Assembly: GCA_963814975.1 (NCBI GenBank)
Contig: CAWFFB010000022.1
Coordinates: 248,001-312,000 of the forward strand
DNA: 64,000 nt
From: CAVUXJ01 sp963814975
Lineage (GTDB): Bacteria; Acidobacteriota; Vicinamibacteria; Vicinamibacterales; CAVVIG01
Reading direction: 5' to 3'
The notes beneath the pieces were generated by a model. That model was not told the DNA's origin and did not search any database. It saw only the letters and a list, made by a program, of their open reading frames with translations. Positions 30,123 through 43,390 of this stretch are shown here, piece after piece; the first letter of the stretch is position 1; each line of letters begins with the position of its first letter. The position numbers and the translations under genes were made by a program.

Positions 30123-31275
30123 CTATCGCTGCTCGACCGGGATGTACCGCTGCGGGTATCCGGCCCGGTATAGTCCGCACGAGGACGAATCAGGCGGTTG
30201 TGCGCGTACTGCTCGAGGACGTGCGCGGTCCAACCAGACACCCGGCTGACCGCGAAGATCGGCGTGAAGAGCTCGATCGGGATGCCGAGCGCGTAGTAGG
30301 TGGACGCCGAATAGAAGTCCACATTCGGATTGAGCTTCTTCTCGTTCCTGACCAGCGCCTCGATGCGCTGGGACATCTCGAACCAGACGGGTTGACCCGC
30401 CCGCTGCCCGAGGTCGCGCGACATCTGACGCAAGTCGGTCGCTCGCGGATCTTCGGTGTGATAGACCCGGTGTCCGAAACCGGGAATCTTCTCTTTCCGC
30501 GCCAGCCGACCGCGGACGACTTCCTCGGCCCTCTCGGGGGGCGATGTCGCCCCAATCTCGAGCAGCATCCGCATGACGTCCGCGTTCGCACCGCCGTGCA
30601 GCGGGCCCTTCAGCGTCGCGATCGCGGCGACGATGGCCGAATGCATGTCGGCCAACGTGGCGGCGGCGACGCGGGCGGCAAAGGTGGAGGCGTTGAGCTC
30701 GTGGTCCGCGTGCAGGATGAGCGCGACGTCGAAGGCGCGCGTCGCCACCGCACTCGGACGTTCGCCGGTCAGCATGTACAGGAAATTCGCCGCGTGGCCG
30801 AGCACCGGATCCGGCTGAATGGGGCCGGCGCCGGCGTTGACGCGCCCCAGCGCCGCCACCAGCGTGGCGAGCTGCAGCGGTCAGACGAACCGCTTTGCGG
30901 TAGTTGCCCTGGGGCGAGCCGTCCGAGGCGTCGGGATCGTAGTGCGCGAGCGCGGAGGTGAGCGTCCGCAGCGCGTCCATGCTGTCCCCCGCGGGCAGCG
31001 AGCGCATCAGCCTGATCAGATCGACTCCGGCAGCGCGCGCGCGCCGGCAAGCTGCGACTGCAGATCGCCGAGCTCGGCGCGCGTCGGCAGGCGGCGGTGC
31101 CACAGCAAGATGGCACACTTCCTCGAACGTCGAGTTCCGCGCGAGATCGTGGATGTCGTAGCCGCGATAGGCGAGCACGCCGCGGTCGCCGTCCACAAAG
31201 CAAATGGCCGACGAGGTGGCGATCGTGTCTTCGAGCCCGGCCTTGGGCGCCAGCGGCCATGGTCATGATCTCCAT
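30123..31275 (-). CDS. gltA: Citrate synthase (about five frameshifts)
   Basis: Condenses acetyl-CoA and oxaloacetate, the first TCA step. The active-site residues are in GPLHGGANADVM (His), IPGFGHRVYHTEDPR (His) and DFYSASTYYALGIP (Asp). The N-terminal region reads TIATSSAICFVDGDRGVLAYRGYDIHDL over joined frames, and the C-terminus reads RLIRPRADYTGP then RYIPVEQR. Frames change near 31245, 31100, 31020, 30880 and 30165. The repaired length is about 384 residues, the size of the short (type II-like or methylcitrate) class, so 2-methylcitrate synthase is an alternative. It is 50 bp upstream of lepA. Confidence 0.9.
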
Positions 31276-31452
31276 GATAGCGCGTCGGACTCGGGTCCGG
31301 CTAACGCCGGCCACGACGTACCCGAGCGTCTTCCGTCGCACCCAGCGTCCGCCGTTAGTTGGCAGTTGATGAAATCCAGCAACCTGAAGTGGGAAGTGGA
31401 GAACTCAAGCCCTCACTCCCGGCTGGGTTCTTCAACAGCCGGCTGATGGACT

Positions 31453-32614
<1,162 letters not shown>

Positions 32615-32626
32615 GCGCGTGCCGTC

Positions 32627-34123
32627 TCATTTCCCACTGGCCACCTGCGTGTTGAGCACGACCGGATCGGAAGCGTACTGCTGGACGATCGACAGGATTC
32701 CCGTATACAGGAATCCGATCTGGAACAGGACGAGGAAGGGCACCGTGCCGTAGATCTGATTGGCGAGCGCGTAGAAGACGGTTGCGGTGAAATACAGCCC
32801 GAGAGCCAGCTCGATCAGCGGCTGAACGGCAACCGACTGACGGTACTTCTTGCCGACCCATTCGTCCGACGCCCCTTCAATCCGGTATTTCGGGGTTCGC
32901 GCAAACTCCGTGGGCTTGTTGAATAGCGCCGAGAATACCGCCCTGGTGTTGTTGATGCAGAGCCCGATGCCCATCGACATCAGGAACGGCAGATACCACG
33001 CGCGCGCACGCCAGTCGGGGTGAATCTCGCGCTGGCAGACCATGTAGAAGTTGCAGACGGAGAACGTGGCTGCGAAGAACAGCGGCACGTCGATGAGCAT
33101 CATCTCGTACCAGCCCATGTTGTAGCGGATGACCATCGACGGGAACATCAGCACCGAGAGCACGCACATCAGCGGATAGTTGAAATTGGCGGTCAGGTGA
33201 AAGAAGGCCTCCATCTTCACCCCAAGCGGGATGTCGGCGCGCAGAATCTGCGGCAGCAGCTTGCGGCATGTCTGAACGGACCCTTCGGCCCAGCGATGCT
33301 GCTGCGACTTGAAGGCGTTCATCTCGACCGGGACCTCGGCAGGTGCGACGACATCGGCGACGAACACGAACCGCCAGCCCTTCAACTGGGCCCGATAGCT
33401 GAGATCGAGATCCTCCGTCAGCGTGTCGTGCTGCCAGCCCCCCGCATCCTCTATCGCCGCCCGCCGCCAGATACCGGCCGTGCCATTAAAGTTGAAAAAG
33501 CGGCCGCCCCGGCTGCGGCCGCCGTGCTCGAGCACGAAGTGCCCGTCGAGCAGAATGGATTGAATCTTGGTGAGGAGCGAATAGTCCTGGTTGATGTGAC
33601 CCCACCGCGCTTGCACCATCCCGATGACCGGCTCGGAGAAGTGCGGCATCAGCCGGGTCAGGAAATCGGGCGGCGGGATGAAATCGGCGTCGAACAGAAC
33701 GATGTACTCCCCGCTCGCGACCTTGAGGCCGGCCTCGAGCGCCCCCGCCTTGTAACCCATCCGGTCGGCGCGGTGAAGGTACTTGATGTCGACGCCCTGG
33801 GACGCAAAACGCCGGACCGCCCGTTCGGCGATACCGCGCGTCTCGTCAACCGAGTCGTCGAGTACCTGGATCTCGAGCATGTCCGCCGGATACTCGATTC
33901 GGCATACCGACTCGATCAACCGGTCCGCCACGTACATCTCGTTGTACAGCGGCAACTGGATTGTGACTCTCGGCACCGGGGACAGCGGTGGCCCGGGCTT
34001 CGGTGCCCGATCCCGGTTCCTCATGTACAAATACACGAGGTAATAGCGATGCCAACCGTAAACTGCGAGGATAATCAGGACGAAGAAGTAGGCGACGAGC
34101 GTAAGGGTTTCAGCAAAAGTCAT
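32627..34123 (-). CDS. Membrane glycosyltransferase family 2 (cellulose/mannan synthase-like)
   Basis: 498 residues from the ATG at 34123. An N-terminal helix (LVAYFFVLIILAVYGWHRYY) precedes the GT2 catalytic domain: IQLPLYNE, LDDSVDET, FDADFIPPPDF (the DxD metal site), TEDLDLSYRAQLKGW and the processive QQHRWAEGS motif. At least five C-terminal helices follow. The Q(x)xRW motif predicts a processive beta-glycosyltransferase such as a glucomannan or cellulose-like synthase. The sugar is unknown. It is divergent from larB. Confidence 0.88.
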   Translation of the reverse strand: MTFAETLTLVAYFFVLIILAVYGWHRYYLVYLYMRNRDRAPKPGPPLSPVPRVTIQLPLYNEMYVADRLIESVCRIEYPADMLEIQVLDDSVDETRGIAERAVRRFASQGVDIKYLHRADRMGYKAGALEAGLKVASGEYIVLFDADFIPPPDFLTRLMPHFSEPVIGMVQARWGHINQDYSLLTKIQSILLDGHFVLEHGGRSRGGRFFNFNGTAGIWRRAAIEDAGGWQHDTLTEDLDLSYRAQLKGWRFVFVADVVAPAEVPVEMNAFKSQQHRWAEGSVQTCRKLLPQILRADIPLGVKMEAFFHLTANFNYPLMCVLSVLMFPSMVIRYNMGWYEMMLIDVPLFFAATFSVCNFYMVCQREIHPDWRARAWYLPFLMSMGIGLCINNTRAVFSALFNKPTEFARTPKYRIEGASDEWVGKKYRQSVAVQPLIELALGLYFTATVFYALANQIYGTVPFLVLFQIGFLYTGILSIVQQYASDPVVLNTQVASGK

Positions 34124-34226
34124 TACGAAGGTCAAACACTGCCGACCGAGGGAAAGCCTCGACGGTACAATCGTTTATGTTAGCCACCAGTTCCCTAAAC
34201 GTCAACAAAACGGGCCCTGCCCCACG

Positions 34227-34985
34227 ATGAATCCATCTCAGCTGCGCGCGCTCCTCGGAGACCTGACCAGCGGCCGTGTGGAAACGGCCGAGGCCGAACG
34301 CCGCTTGCTCGACGCGCTCCGGACCGCGCCGTACCAGGATCTCGGGTTCGCGCGGATCGATCACCACCGGACCATCCGGCAGGGCTTTCCCGAGGTCGTC
34401 CTCGGCATAGGCAAAACGCCTGCCCAGGCCGCCGCCATTGCGGGCGAGATCGTCCGGCGGGGCTCCACCCTGCTGATCACCCGCGCCAGCCAGGAAATGT
34501 TCGATGGAGTCCGCGCGGTCGTGCCGCAGGCAGCGTATTACTCCGATGCGGCCCTGATCACATTTCGTCAACAGGATGTCGCGCCCGGGAAGGGCCGCAT
34601 TCTCGTGGTAGCCGCCGGCACGTCTGATCTGCCCATTGCCGAGGAAGCGGCGCGCACGGCCGAGCTCATGGGCAACGACGTGGATCGCCTGTACGACGTG
34701 GGGGTCGCGGGCATCCATCGGCTGCTTGGCGAGCACGCCCGGCTCGACGCGGCGCGCGTCATCGTGGTCATTGCCGGGATGGAGGGCGCGCTGCCAAGCG
34801 TCGTGGCGGGTCTGGTCGCCGTTCCAGTCATCGCCGTGCCGACATCGGTGGGCTATGGCGCCAGCTTCGGCGGGATTGCCGCGCTTCTGGGGATGCTCAA
34901 CAGCTGCGCGGCCGGAGTCTCCGTCGTAAACATCGACAACGGCTTCGGTGCGGGGAATATCGCCAGCTTGATCAACCATTTGTAG
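34227..34985 (+). CDS. larB: Nickel-pincer cofactor biosynthesis protein LarB
   Basis: 252 residues. LarB carboxylates and hydrolyses nicotinic acid adenine dinucleotide in nickel-pincer cofactor synthesis. The N-terminal arm (LDALRTAPYQDLGFARIDHHR) is followed by a PurE-like fold: GRILVVAAGTSDLPIAEEAA, VAGIHRLLGEH, VVIAGMEGALPSVVAGLV, TSVGYGASFGGIAALLGMLN. The frame is intact. larC and larE are not adjacent, so the pathway must be completed elsewhere or the protein serves another enzyme. mutS2 follows 144 bp later. Confidence 0.93.
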   Translation: MNPSQLRALLGDLTSGRVETAEAERRLLDALRTAPYQDLGFARIDHHRTIRQGFPEVVLGIGKTPAQAAAIAGEIVRRGSTLLITRASQEMFDGVRAVVPQAAYYSDAALITFRQQDVAPGKGRILVVAAGTSDLPIAEEAARTAELMGNDVDRLYDVGVAGIHRLLGEHARLDAARVIVVIAGMEGALPSVVAGLVAVPVIAVPTSVGYGASFGGIAALLGMLNSCAAGVSVVNIDNGFGAGNIASLINHL

Positions 34986-35129
34986 AGAAGTAGAACCGGC
35001 GACTCTCCCGCTGGGAGCTGAAGCAGAGCGCCGCCGTTTTCTCGCCCACGCACCGAATCCCTTCATCGCTCCGGCGTTAGAATAAGAGGTTCGCCGCCTC
35101 TCACCCGGGCGGTCAGTCTTCCGACCCCT

Positions 35130-37523
<2,394 letters not shown>

Positions 37524-37524
<1 letters not shown>

Positions 37525-37586
37525 CGTTCTACGCTCTCCGCTCGGGAGCGGGAAACGACGAACGCACAACGGCGAACGCAGAACGT
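37524..37586. repeat. Palindromic heptad element between mutS2 and dnaG
   Basis: From 37524 to 37586 nine heptamers run without a slip. The first three are of CGTTC/CGCTC type, the centre is the perfect palindrome CCGCTCGGGAGCGG (37538-37551), and the rest are of GAACG type, ending at the base before the dnaG ATG. The design (CGTTC left arm, GAACG right arm) matches the element at 20535-20690, so these look like two members of one family. Confidence 0.8.
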
Positions 37587-39355
37587 ATGGGTCTTTTTCC
37601 TCAGCCATTCATCGACGACCTGCGTCTGCAAGCCAACATCGTGCAGCTCGTACAGGATTACGTGCCGTTGAGGCGCGCCGGAACAACCTACAAGGGCCTT
37701 TGCCCGTTTCACTCCGAGAAGACGCCCTCGTTCCACGTCAACCCGGAAAAGGGCTTCTTTCATTGCTTCGGCTGCGGCGTCGGGGGAGACGTCTTCAAAT
37801 TCCTCGAACTGCACGAGAAAGTCGGGTTTCCCGACGCGGTGCGGATGATCGCGCAGAAATTGGGCGTGTCGATGCCCGAAGAGACCGAGGGGGCGTCCGA
37901 CGACACACGGAAGGATGCCAAACTCCGCGAGGCTCTCCTGAAGGTGCATGAGGTGGCCGCCGCGTACTATCGCGAGCAATTGGCCGGTGCTGCCGGAGCC
38001 CGGGCGCGCCAGCAGCTGAACGACCGTGGCGTCAGCGCCCAGACCATCGAACAGCTCGGCCTCGGGTTTGCCCCTTCCGCGCGCGACGGCATTGAAAAAG
38101 GTCCTGCTGGAACGAGGGCTTCGCCCAGGGACTGCTCATTCAAAGCGGACTGATCGTTCAGCGCGACAACGGCGAGAGCATCGATCGGTTCCGGAACCGC
38201 CTGATCGTTCCGATTTGCCGCGACACCGGCTCCATCATCGCTTTCGGCGGCCGTGCCATGGACGCCGACCAGATGCCGAAATATCTGAATTCGCCCGAGA
38301 CGGCGATTTATTCGAAGGGTCGGACGCTTTATGGTCTGAACCTGACCAAGGCGGCGGTTCGAAAGCTCGGCTACGCCGTCCTCGTGGAAGGTTATTTCGA
38401 CTTCGCCCAGGTGTTCCAGACCCAGGCGGCGCCGGTCGTCGCATCCTGCGGGACGGCACTGACGCCGCAGCAAGCACAGCTCCTTCGGCGTTTTACGGCC
38501 AAGGTCGTTCTCAGCTATGACCCTGACGCGGCCGGGGAAGGCGCCGTCAACCGGTCCTGCGAGCTGCTGGTGGCCGAAGGCTTCGACGTCAATGTCGTGG
38601 TGCTGGATCGGGGCGAAGATCCCGATACCTTTATTCGGAGGCAGGGCCCCGATCGGTATCGTGAAAGATTGCGAGGCTCCCGACCGTATCTGGAGTACCT
38701 GCTCGATCAGGCGGCGGCCGGCCTCGATTTCGGACACTCGGACAGCCGCCGCCAGTTTCTGAGCCGGATGCTGGCCGTCGCGGCCCGCATTCCCGACGCG
38801 GCCGCCCGTGATCAGTTCGCCGACCGGATCGCCCATAAGGCCCGTATCACCGAGGAGGTCGTCCGGGCTGAAATCCGTAAGGCGGCGGTCGGGCGGAAGA
38901 CCTCGCTGACGGAGCGAGAGCTGCCGAGCTTCGGTCAGTTGAAGGACGCCGAAAGAGCGCTGATCTGGTGGCTGGTGAACCACCCGGGCGAGGCCTTCGG
39001 CGAGCTCAAGCTGATGGAGGACGAGGACTTCGAGCACATTTCGAGCCGGTCCATCCTGGAAGTGGCGCGGGCGCTGCACTCAGAAGACCCCGAGCTCTTA
39101 CCGTCGACATTAATTCAGCGTCTAAGTAATATGGAGGCTCAGCTCGTCACGAAGATCGCCTCAGAGACAAAGCCTCCAGCATTTAAGGTGGGTGACTGCA
39201 TTCGGGCGCTCAAACGGGTCCGCTGGGAGCGCGCCCAGTCGGCCCTTCGGCGTGAAATCGATCGCCTGCAGCAACTGGGGCAAGACGGCGGTCAAATGAA
39301 TACCCTGCTCGGCCAGATACGCGTGCTGGCGCACCGGATCGAAGAACTGCGGTAG
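37587..39355 (+). CDS. dnaG: DNA primase (two frameshifts)
   Basis: Synthesises RNA primers for replication. The CHC2 zinc finger reads CPFHSEKTPSFHVNPEKGF then HCFGCGVGGDV. The Toprim core has AVLVEGYFDFAQ and SYDPDAAGEGAV. The C-terminal DnaB-binding region is present (DAERALIWWLVNHPGEAF). The frame changes twice close together, near 38085 and 38115 (APSARD, LKKVLLERG, FAQGLLIQSGL). The ATG at 37587 is 1 bp after the heptad element, leaving no ordinary Shine-Dalgarno sequence. It is 23 bp upstream of rpoD, the conserved dnaG-rpoD pair. Confidence 0.95.
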
Positions 39356-39378
39356 GACAGTGTTGTTGGAGTGAATGC

Positions 39379-41094
39379 ATGTCGATTGAAGAAAAATACG
39401 ACGAAGTACGGCAGCTGATCAGCATCGGTAAGGAAAAAGGCTACCTGCTGTACGACGAAGTCAATGAGCTGCTCCCTGCGGAAATCACCTCGTCCGACGA
39501 GCTCGACGATCTGTTCAATACCTTCGGCAGCGCAGGTATCGAAGTCATCGACTCGGACCAGAAGTACCTGCGCGACGAAAAGGTGATCGATCGGACGGCC
39601 GAGGGCGCCGAAGAGCTCGAGCTCGACCTGACGCCTGGCGCCCTCGACAAGACGAACGATCCGGTACGCATGTATCTCCGCGAGATGGGCACCGTGCCGC
39701 TCCTCACTCGCGAGGGCGAAGTCGAGATCGCCCGCCGGATCGAGCGCGGCAAGCTCGCCGTCATCAAATCCATCTCGCGCACGCCGCTTGTGGCGAAGAA
39801 GGTCATTCAGCTCGGGGACTATCTGCGCAGCGGCGACCGCACGATTCGCGAGCTCGTCATCTTCAACGACGAGGAGATTACCGACGAGCGGATTGCCGAG
39901 CGATCGCGACAGGTGCAGAAGCAGATCGAAGCGGTCCGCAAGGCCCGCGAGGCGTCCGAGAAGCTCGAGGAGAAGCTCGACGCCACGCCGAAGGGCGCGA
40001 CGACGCGGGACAAGCGGAAGTACCGGCGCAGCCTGTGGGCGGCGATGCGCGCGGGCGTCGAGCTGTCCCAGCGCATTCGCGAGATCAAGTTCACCGAGTC
40101 GATCAAACGGCGTCTCATCGACGACATGAAGCAGGCGGTCGAAGACGTCAAGTCGGTGCAGCGCGAGATCGAAGCGCTCGACCGGCTGCTCAAGCCGAAA
40201 AACAAGAAGCAGAAGCTCAAGGAAGACGATCGAAAGAGCATCCTCCGACAGATCAAGGATCAGAAGCTCAAGCTGAAGGCGATGACCGATACGCTCGAGC
40301 AGGAGCCTGCCCAACTGAAGCAGACACTCGACACGATCATCCGCGGCGAGTGGCAGGCCGAGCAGGCGAAAAAGGAATTGGTCGAGGCAAATCTCCGTCT
40401 GGTCGTCTCGATCGCGAAGAAGTACACGAACCGGGGGCTGCAGTTTCTCGACCTGATTCAGGAAGGCAACATCGGCCTGATGAAGGCGGTCGACAAGTTC
40501 GAGTATCGGCGCGGGTACAAGTTCTCGACTTACGCGACGTGGTGGATCCGGCAGGCGATCACCCGCGCGATTGCCGACCAGGCGCGGACGATCCGCATCC
40601 CGGTCCACATGATCGAGACAATCAACAAGCTGATCCGGACCTCGCGCGCCCTGGTCCAGGAGCTCGGCCGGGAACCGACCTCGGAGGAAATCGCGAAACG
40701 AATGGACATCCCGGTCAGCAAGGTGCGGAAGGTGCTGAAGATCGCGCAGGAACCGATCTCGCTCGAAACGCCGATCGGTGAGGAGGAAGACTCGCATCTT
40801 GGCGATTTCATCGAGGATCGCCAGGTCGTGTCCCCGGCCGAAGCTGTGATCAATTTGAACCTGAAGGAGCAGACCGAGTCTGTTCTGAAAACCTTGACCC
40901 CGCGCGAGGAGAAGGTCATCAAGATGCGGTTTGGCGTCGGCGATGGCAGCGAGCATACGCTCGAAGAAGTCGGTCAGAGCTTCGCAGTGACACGCGAGCG
41001 CATCAGGCAGATCGAGGCCAAGGCGCTGCGCAAGCTACGTCACCCCTCGCGCAGCCGGAAGCTGCGGGCGTTCCTCGAAGGGCGCACGACGTAG
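39379..41094 (+). CDS. rpoD: Primary sigma factor RpoD (sigma70)
   Basis: 571 residues, intact. Region 1.1 (KYDEVRQLISIGKEKGYLLY) and region 1.2 (DPVRMYLREMGTVPLLTREG) are followed by a non-conserved acidic/basic insert. Region 2 shows NLRLVVSIAKKYTNRGLQFL and KFSTYATWWIRQAITRAI, region 3 VHMIETINKLIRTSRALVQE and region 4 VTRERIRQIEAKALRKLRHP. It directs RNA polymerase to housekeeping promoters. The TAG stop lies inside the first heptad of the repeat preceding the tRNA gene. Confidence 0.97.
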   Translation: MSIEEKYDEVRQLISIGKEKGYLLYDEVNELLPAEITSSDELDDLFNTFGSAGIEVIDSDQKYLRDEKVIDRTAEGAEELELDLTPGALDKTNDPVRMYLREMGTVPLLTREGEVEIARRIERGKLAVIKSISRTPLVAKKVIQLGDYLRSGDRTIRELVIFNDEEITDERIAERSRQVQKQIEAVRKAREASEKLEEKLDATPKGATTRDKRKYRRSLWAAMRAGVELSQRIREIKFTESIKRRLIDDMKQAVEDVKSVQREIEALDRLLKPKNKKQKLKEDDRKSILRQIKDQKLKLKAMTDTLEQEPAQLKQTLDTIIRGEWQAEQAKKELVEANLRLVVSIAKKYTNRGLQFLDLIQEGNIGLMKAVDKFEYRRGYKFSTYATWWIRQAITRAIADQARTIRIPVHMIETINKLIRTSRALVQELGREPTSEEIAKRMDIPVSKVRKVLKIAQEPISLETPIGEEEDSHLGDFIEDRQVVSPAEAVINLNLKEQTESVLKTLTPREEKVIKMRFGVGDGSEHTLEEVGQSFAVTRERIRQIEAKALRKLRHPSRSRKLRAFLEGRTT

Positions 41095-41118
41095 AAGGTA
41101 GAAGCTTGAAGGCAGAAG
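41091..41118. repeat. Four heptamers (unit GTAGAAG) after rpoD
   Basis: Two exact GTAGAAG copies (41091-41104) are followed by CTTGAAG and GCAGAAG, all in 7-bp register. The first copy contains the rpoD stop codon. The array ends 9 bp before the tRNA. Confidence 0.75.
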
Positions 41119-41127
41119 AATTTCATC

Positions 41128-41203
41128 GGGCCCATAGCTCAACGGTTAGAGCCGCCGGCTCATAACCGGCCTGTTCCAGGTTCGAATCCTGGTGGGCCCA
41201 CCA
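41128..41203 (+). tRNA. tRNA with CAU anticodon, probably tRNA-Ile2
   Basis: A full cloverleaf of 76 nt with encoded CCA. The acceptor stem GGGCCCA pairs with TGGGCCC. The anticodon arm is GCCGG-CTCATAA-CCGGC, giving anticodon CAU, and the T arm carries GGTTCGAATCC. CAU can be Met or the TilS-modified Ile2. The C4-G69 and C5-G68 pairs are TilS identity elements and favour Ile2. It lies between rpoD and a zinc-ribbon gene. Confidence 0.93.
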
Positions 41204-41313
41204 TTCCTCGCTCGCCTTGCGGCGCGCTTCGGATGGCAAGACAGAGCGTCAGTAGGCGAAGGCTGTCCACGTAGCGCGCCGAGCGAAGGTGGCCAGTTGG
41301 CACGCAAGACTGT

Positions 41314-41348
41314 GAGAATGCACATTGCGAATGGCTGATTGCGGATTG
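41314..41348. repeat. Five heptamers (unit like GCGGATT)
   Basis: Five in-register 7-mers of the form NNNATTG/NNAATGG run from 41314 to 41348. They are AT-richer than the surroundings and lie between the tRNA and the terminator. Confidence 0.65.
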
Positions 41349-41381
41349 ACCTCAGGTGGCGGCTTGGACGTGCCGACCCGC

Positions 41382-41417
41382 AAAGCCCCGGTGCGCGAGC
41401 GCCGGGGCTTTTTTTGT
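41382..41417 (+). terminator. Rho-independent terminator close to the next start codon
   Basis: AAAGCCCCGG at 41383-41391 pairs with CCGGGGCTTT (41402-41411) around a GC-rich loop and runs into seven T residues. It probably terminates the tRNA transcript. It ends only 6-8 bp before the ATG at 41423, so it may also act as a leader element for that gene. Confidence 0.85.
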
Positions 41418-41422
41418 TTGTG

Positions 41423-42166
41423 ATGAACCCCGATCTCGAGCGCCTGATCGCCCTGCAGCGGCTCGACTCCGCCGTCAGCGAGGCTCAGCGCCGCCTCGCG
41501 GAAGAACCCGAGCGCCAGAAGGCCTTCGATGCCCGCCTCGACGCCGCGCGTCAGCGGGGCGGCGTCGCCAAGCAGCGCCTCGGCGAGAACCAGAATGCCC
41601 GGCGGAGTATCGAAAAGGATGTCGCGGTGCAGCAGGGCCGCCTTTCCAAGTTCCGCGACCAGCTGATGGCGGTCAAGACCAACGTCGAATATCAGGCGAT
41701 GCAGAAGGAAATCGAATTCGCTCAGGCGGAAGTCAAAAAGCTCGAAGACGGCGTTCTCGAGCTCATGCTCGAGGCCGACGACCTCACCGCGGAACTCAGG
41801 ACCGCGGAAGCGGACCTCGCCTCCGAACAGAAGGCGGTGGACGACGACCGGAAGTCACAGGCGGCCGAGCTCGCGGCGCTGAAAGGCTCGCTCGAGCTGA
41901 TCACTCGGGAACGTGCGAATCTCGTCGCATCGCTCGATCGGCAGGTGTTGGCTCTTTTCGAGATGGTGTCGAAGCGGCGGAACGGCGTGGCGGTCGCCGA
42001 AGCACGCGGGGGAATCTGCACGATCTGCCACGTGCGGCTGCGGCCTCAGGTTTTCAATACCGTGCTTCGCAACGAGCAGATCATCCAGTGCGACCACTGC
42101 AATCGCATTCTTTACTTCACACCCGGCGCGCCGGCGGCCGCCGACAATCTTCCCCAGCCCACCTGA
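41423..42166 (+). CDS. Coiled-coil zinc-ribbon protein (C4-type, YacO/CT398-like)
   Basis: 247 residues from the ATG at 41423. Residues 1-190 form a long coiled coil (LERLIALQRLDSAVSEAQRR). The C-terminus has a four-cysteine zinc ribbon: CTICHVRLRP and QCDHCNRILYF. This matches the CT398/HP0958-type family, members of which affect flagellar or sigma54-related regulation in some species; here the role is unknown. Its stop overlaps the next ATG in TGATG, so the RNase H-like gene is translationally coupled. A terminator lies immediately upstream. Confidence 0.8.
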   Translation: MNPDLERLIALQRLDSAVSEAQRRLAEEPERQKAFDARLDAARQRGGVAKQRLGENQNARRSIEKDVAVQQGRLSKFRDQLMAVKTNVEYQAMQKEIEFAQAEVKKLEDGVLELMLEADDLTAELRTAEADLASEQKAVDDDRKSQAAELAALKGSLELITRERANLVASLDRQVLALFEMVSKRRNGVAVAEARGGICTICHVRLRPQVFNTVLRNEQIIQCDHCNRILYFTPGAPAAADNLPQPT

Positions 42167-42573
42167 TGGAAGTCGTGGCGTACATCGACGGCGGAGCGCG
42201 AGGCAATCCCGGCCCGGCCGGCTACGGCGTTCGCATTGAGCAGCCCGACGGGACGCTGGTCGAGGAATTTTCGGAATCGATTGGCGTCGCGACCAACAAC
42301 GTCGCCGAATATCGGGGGCTGCTCGCCGCGCTCGAGTGGGCCAGGGCTCACGACCGCCGTCATCTTCGCGTCCGGTCAGACTCCCAGTTGCTCGTGCAGC
42401 AGATGCTCGGCAACTACAAAGTGAAGCACCCGGGGCTGCAGCCGCTCCACGCCCGGGCACGGCTGCTCGCCCACGAGATTGGGCGCGTCGCATTCGAGCA
42501 CGTGCCGCGTGAAGCGAACGCACACGCCGATCGGCTGGCGAACGCGGCTATGGATGAAGCTGCCGGCTCCTGA
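42166..42573 (+). CDS. RNase HI-like protein
   Basis: 135 residues from the ATG at 42166. The RNase H fold is clear: AYIDGGARGNPGPAGYG (first Asp), NNVAEYRGLLAALEWA (Glu), RVRSDSQLLVQQMLG (Asp) and ANAHADRLANAAMDEA (last Asp). It belongs to the shorter reverse-transcriptase-like RNase HI group rather than classical RnhA, as it lacks the basic handle. It should cut RNA in RNA-DNA hybrids. Its 3' end overlaps the convergent pgeF by 26 bp. Confidence 0.88.
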   Translation: MEVVAYIDGGARGNPGPAGYGVRIEQPDGTLVEEFSESIGVATNNVAEYRGLLAALEWARAHDRRHLRVRSDSQLLVQQMLGNYKVKHPGLQPLHARARLLAHEIGRVAFEHVPREANAHADRLANAAMDEAAGS

Positions 42574-43390
42574 TCGCGCCCGCGATGCGGCCTGCCTGCG
42601 AACCATCTCGCCGGTACGAGCACAGGATATCGGGATGGCTGGCGGTGCAGAGGCCGGCGAGGAATATCTGCGCGACCGGCACCCCAGCCTCTACCAGTTG
42701 CTCGCGCACGGCCGTCCAGCCATCAAAGAACCACCGGTCCGCGCGCCGCGGCCCGGTGACGCGTGACATCGACGGGTTGGCCGCCGAACGAATGGGAGCC
42801 GTTAGAAACCATCGGGCGAGCTGCCCGCGGCTCGCCCCTGCCGCTTCGAACCGATCCCTGACGTCGCTCCCGACGTCATAACAACAGGCGCCGACGGCCG
42901 GGCCGATTGCCGCAACCAGATCGGCAGGACGGCCCCCGAATTTTCGGGTGAGCGACGCAACCGCCGCGGCCGGTACGCCGGCGGCAAGGCCACGCCACCC
43001 GGCATGCGCGCCAGCCACAGCGCCCGTAGTGGGGTCGGCGAGGAGAAGCGGAATGCAGTCGGCTGCCTGGACGGCCAGGGCGATCGTGTGATCGCCGGAG
43101 AGGATGACATCGGCCTCCGGAAGGCGGCCACGGACGTCCTCCGCGATCACAACGTCGGCGCCATGAACCTGACGGACGCGAACGAGACGCGCAGGGGCCA
43201 CCCGCATCGCACGCGCGACGTCGTCCCAGGGCGTCGGATCGTCACCACCAGCGGTCGGCGTGCCCAGCGGCCAGTGCCGGGTCGTAAAGATGTGGGGCGC
43301 CATGGACGCGAGTGGACGACAGACGAGCGCTGGCCCGGCCGCGGCTTGCACCCAATCGAAGGCCTCGCTAGGCTGAGGAAGATTTGACAT
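42548..43390 (-). CDS. pgeF: Peptidoglycan editing factor PgeF (laccase-domain, YfiH family)
   Basis: 280 residues from the ATG at 43390. APHIFTTRHWPLG, VRQVHGADVVIAEDV, GAVAGAHAGWRGLAAG and AIGPAVGACCYDVG are the family motifs, with the metal-binding His and Cys residues present. PgeF removes misplaced L-Ser from peptidoglycan precursors; multicopper-oxidase or purine nucleoside activities have been reported for relatives. Its start codon shares two bases with the divergent acpS start (CATG at 43388-43391). Confidence 0.9.
   Translation of the reverse strand: MSNLPQPSEAFDWVQAAAGPALVCRPLASMAPHIFTTRHWPLGTPTAGGDDPTPWDDVARAMRVAPARLVRVRQVHGADVVIAEDVRGRLPEADVILSGDHTIALAVQAADCIPLLLADPTTGAVAGAHAGWRGLAAGVPAAAVASLTRKFGGRPADLVAAIGPAVGACCYDVGSDVRDRFEAAGASRGQLARWFLTAPIRSAANPSMSRVTGPRRADRWFFDGWTAVREQLVEAGVPVAQIFLAGLCTASHPDILCSYRRDGSQAGRIAGAIRSRQLHP

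Larger units (their letters stand above)
41204..41422. other. Intergenic leader with heptads and terminator
   Basis: 219 bp between the tRNA and the next gene. It contains the heptad repeat at 41314-41348 and an intrinsic terminator at 41382-41417. No coding frame is supported. Confidence 0.5.

Noticed and set aside
41128..41203. Elongator or initiator tRNA-Met
   Set aside because: The CAU anticodon allows it, but the C4-G69 and C5-G68 pairs favour the TilS-modified tRNA-Ile2; an initiator would have an unpaired position 1 and GGG/CCC in the anticodon stem.
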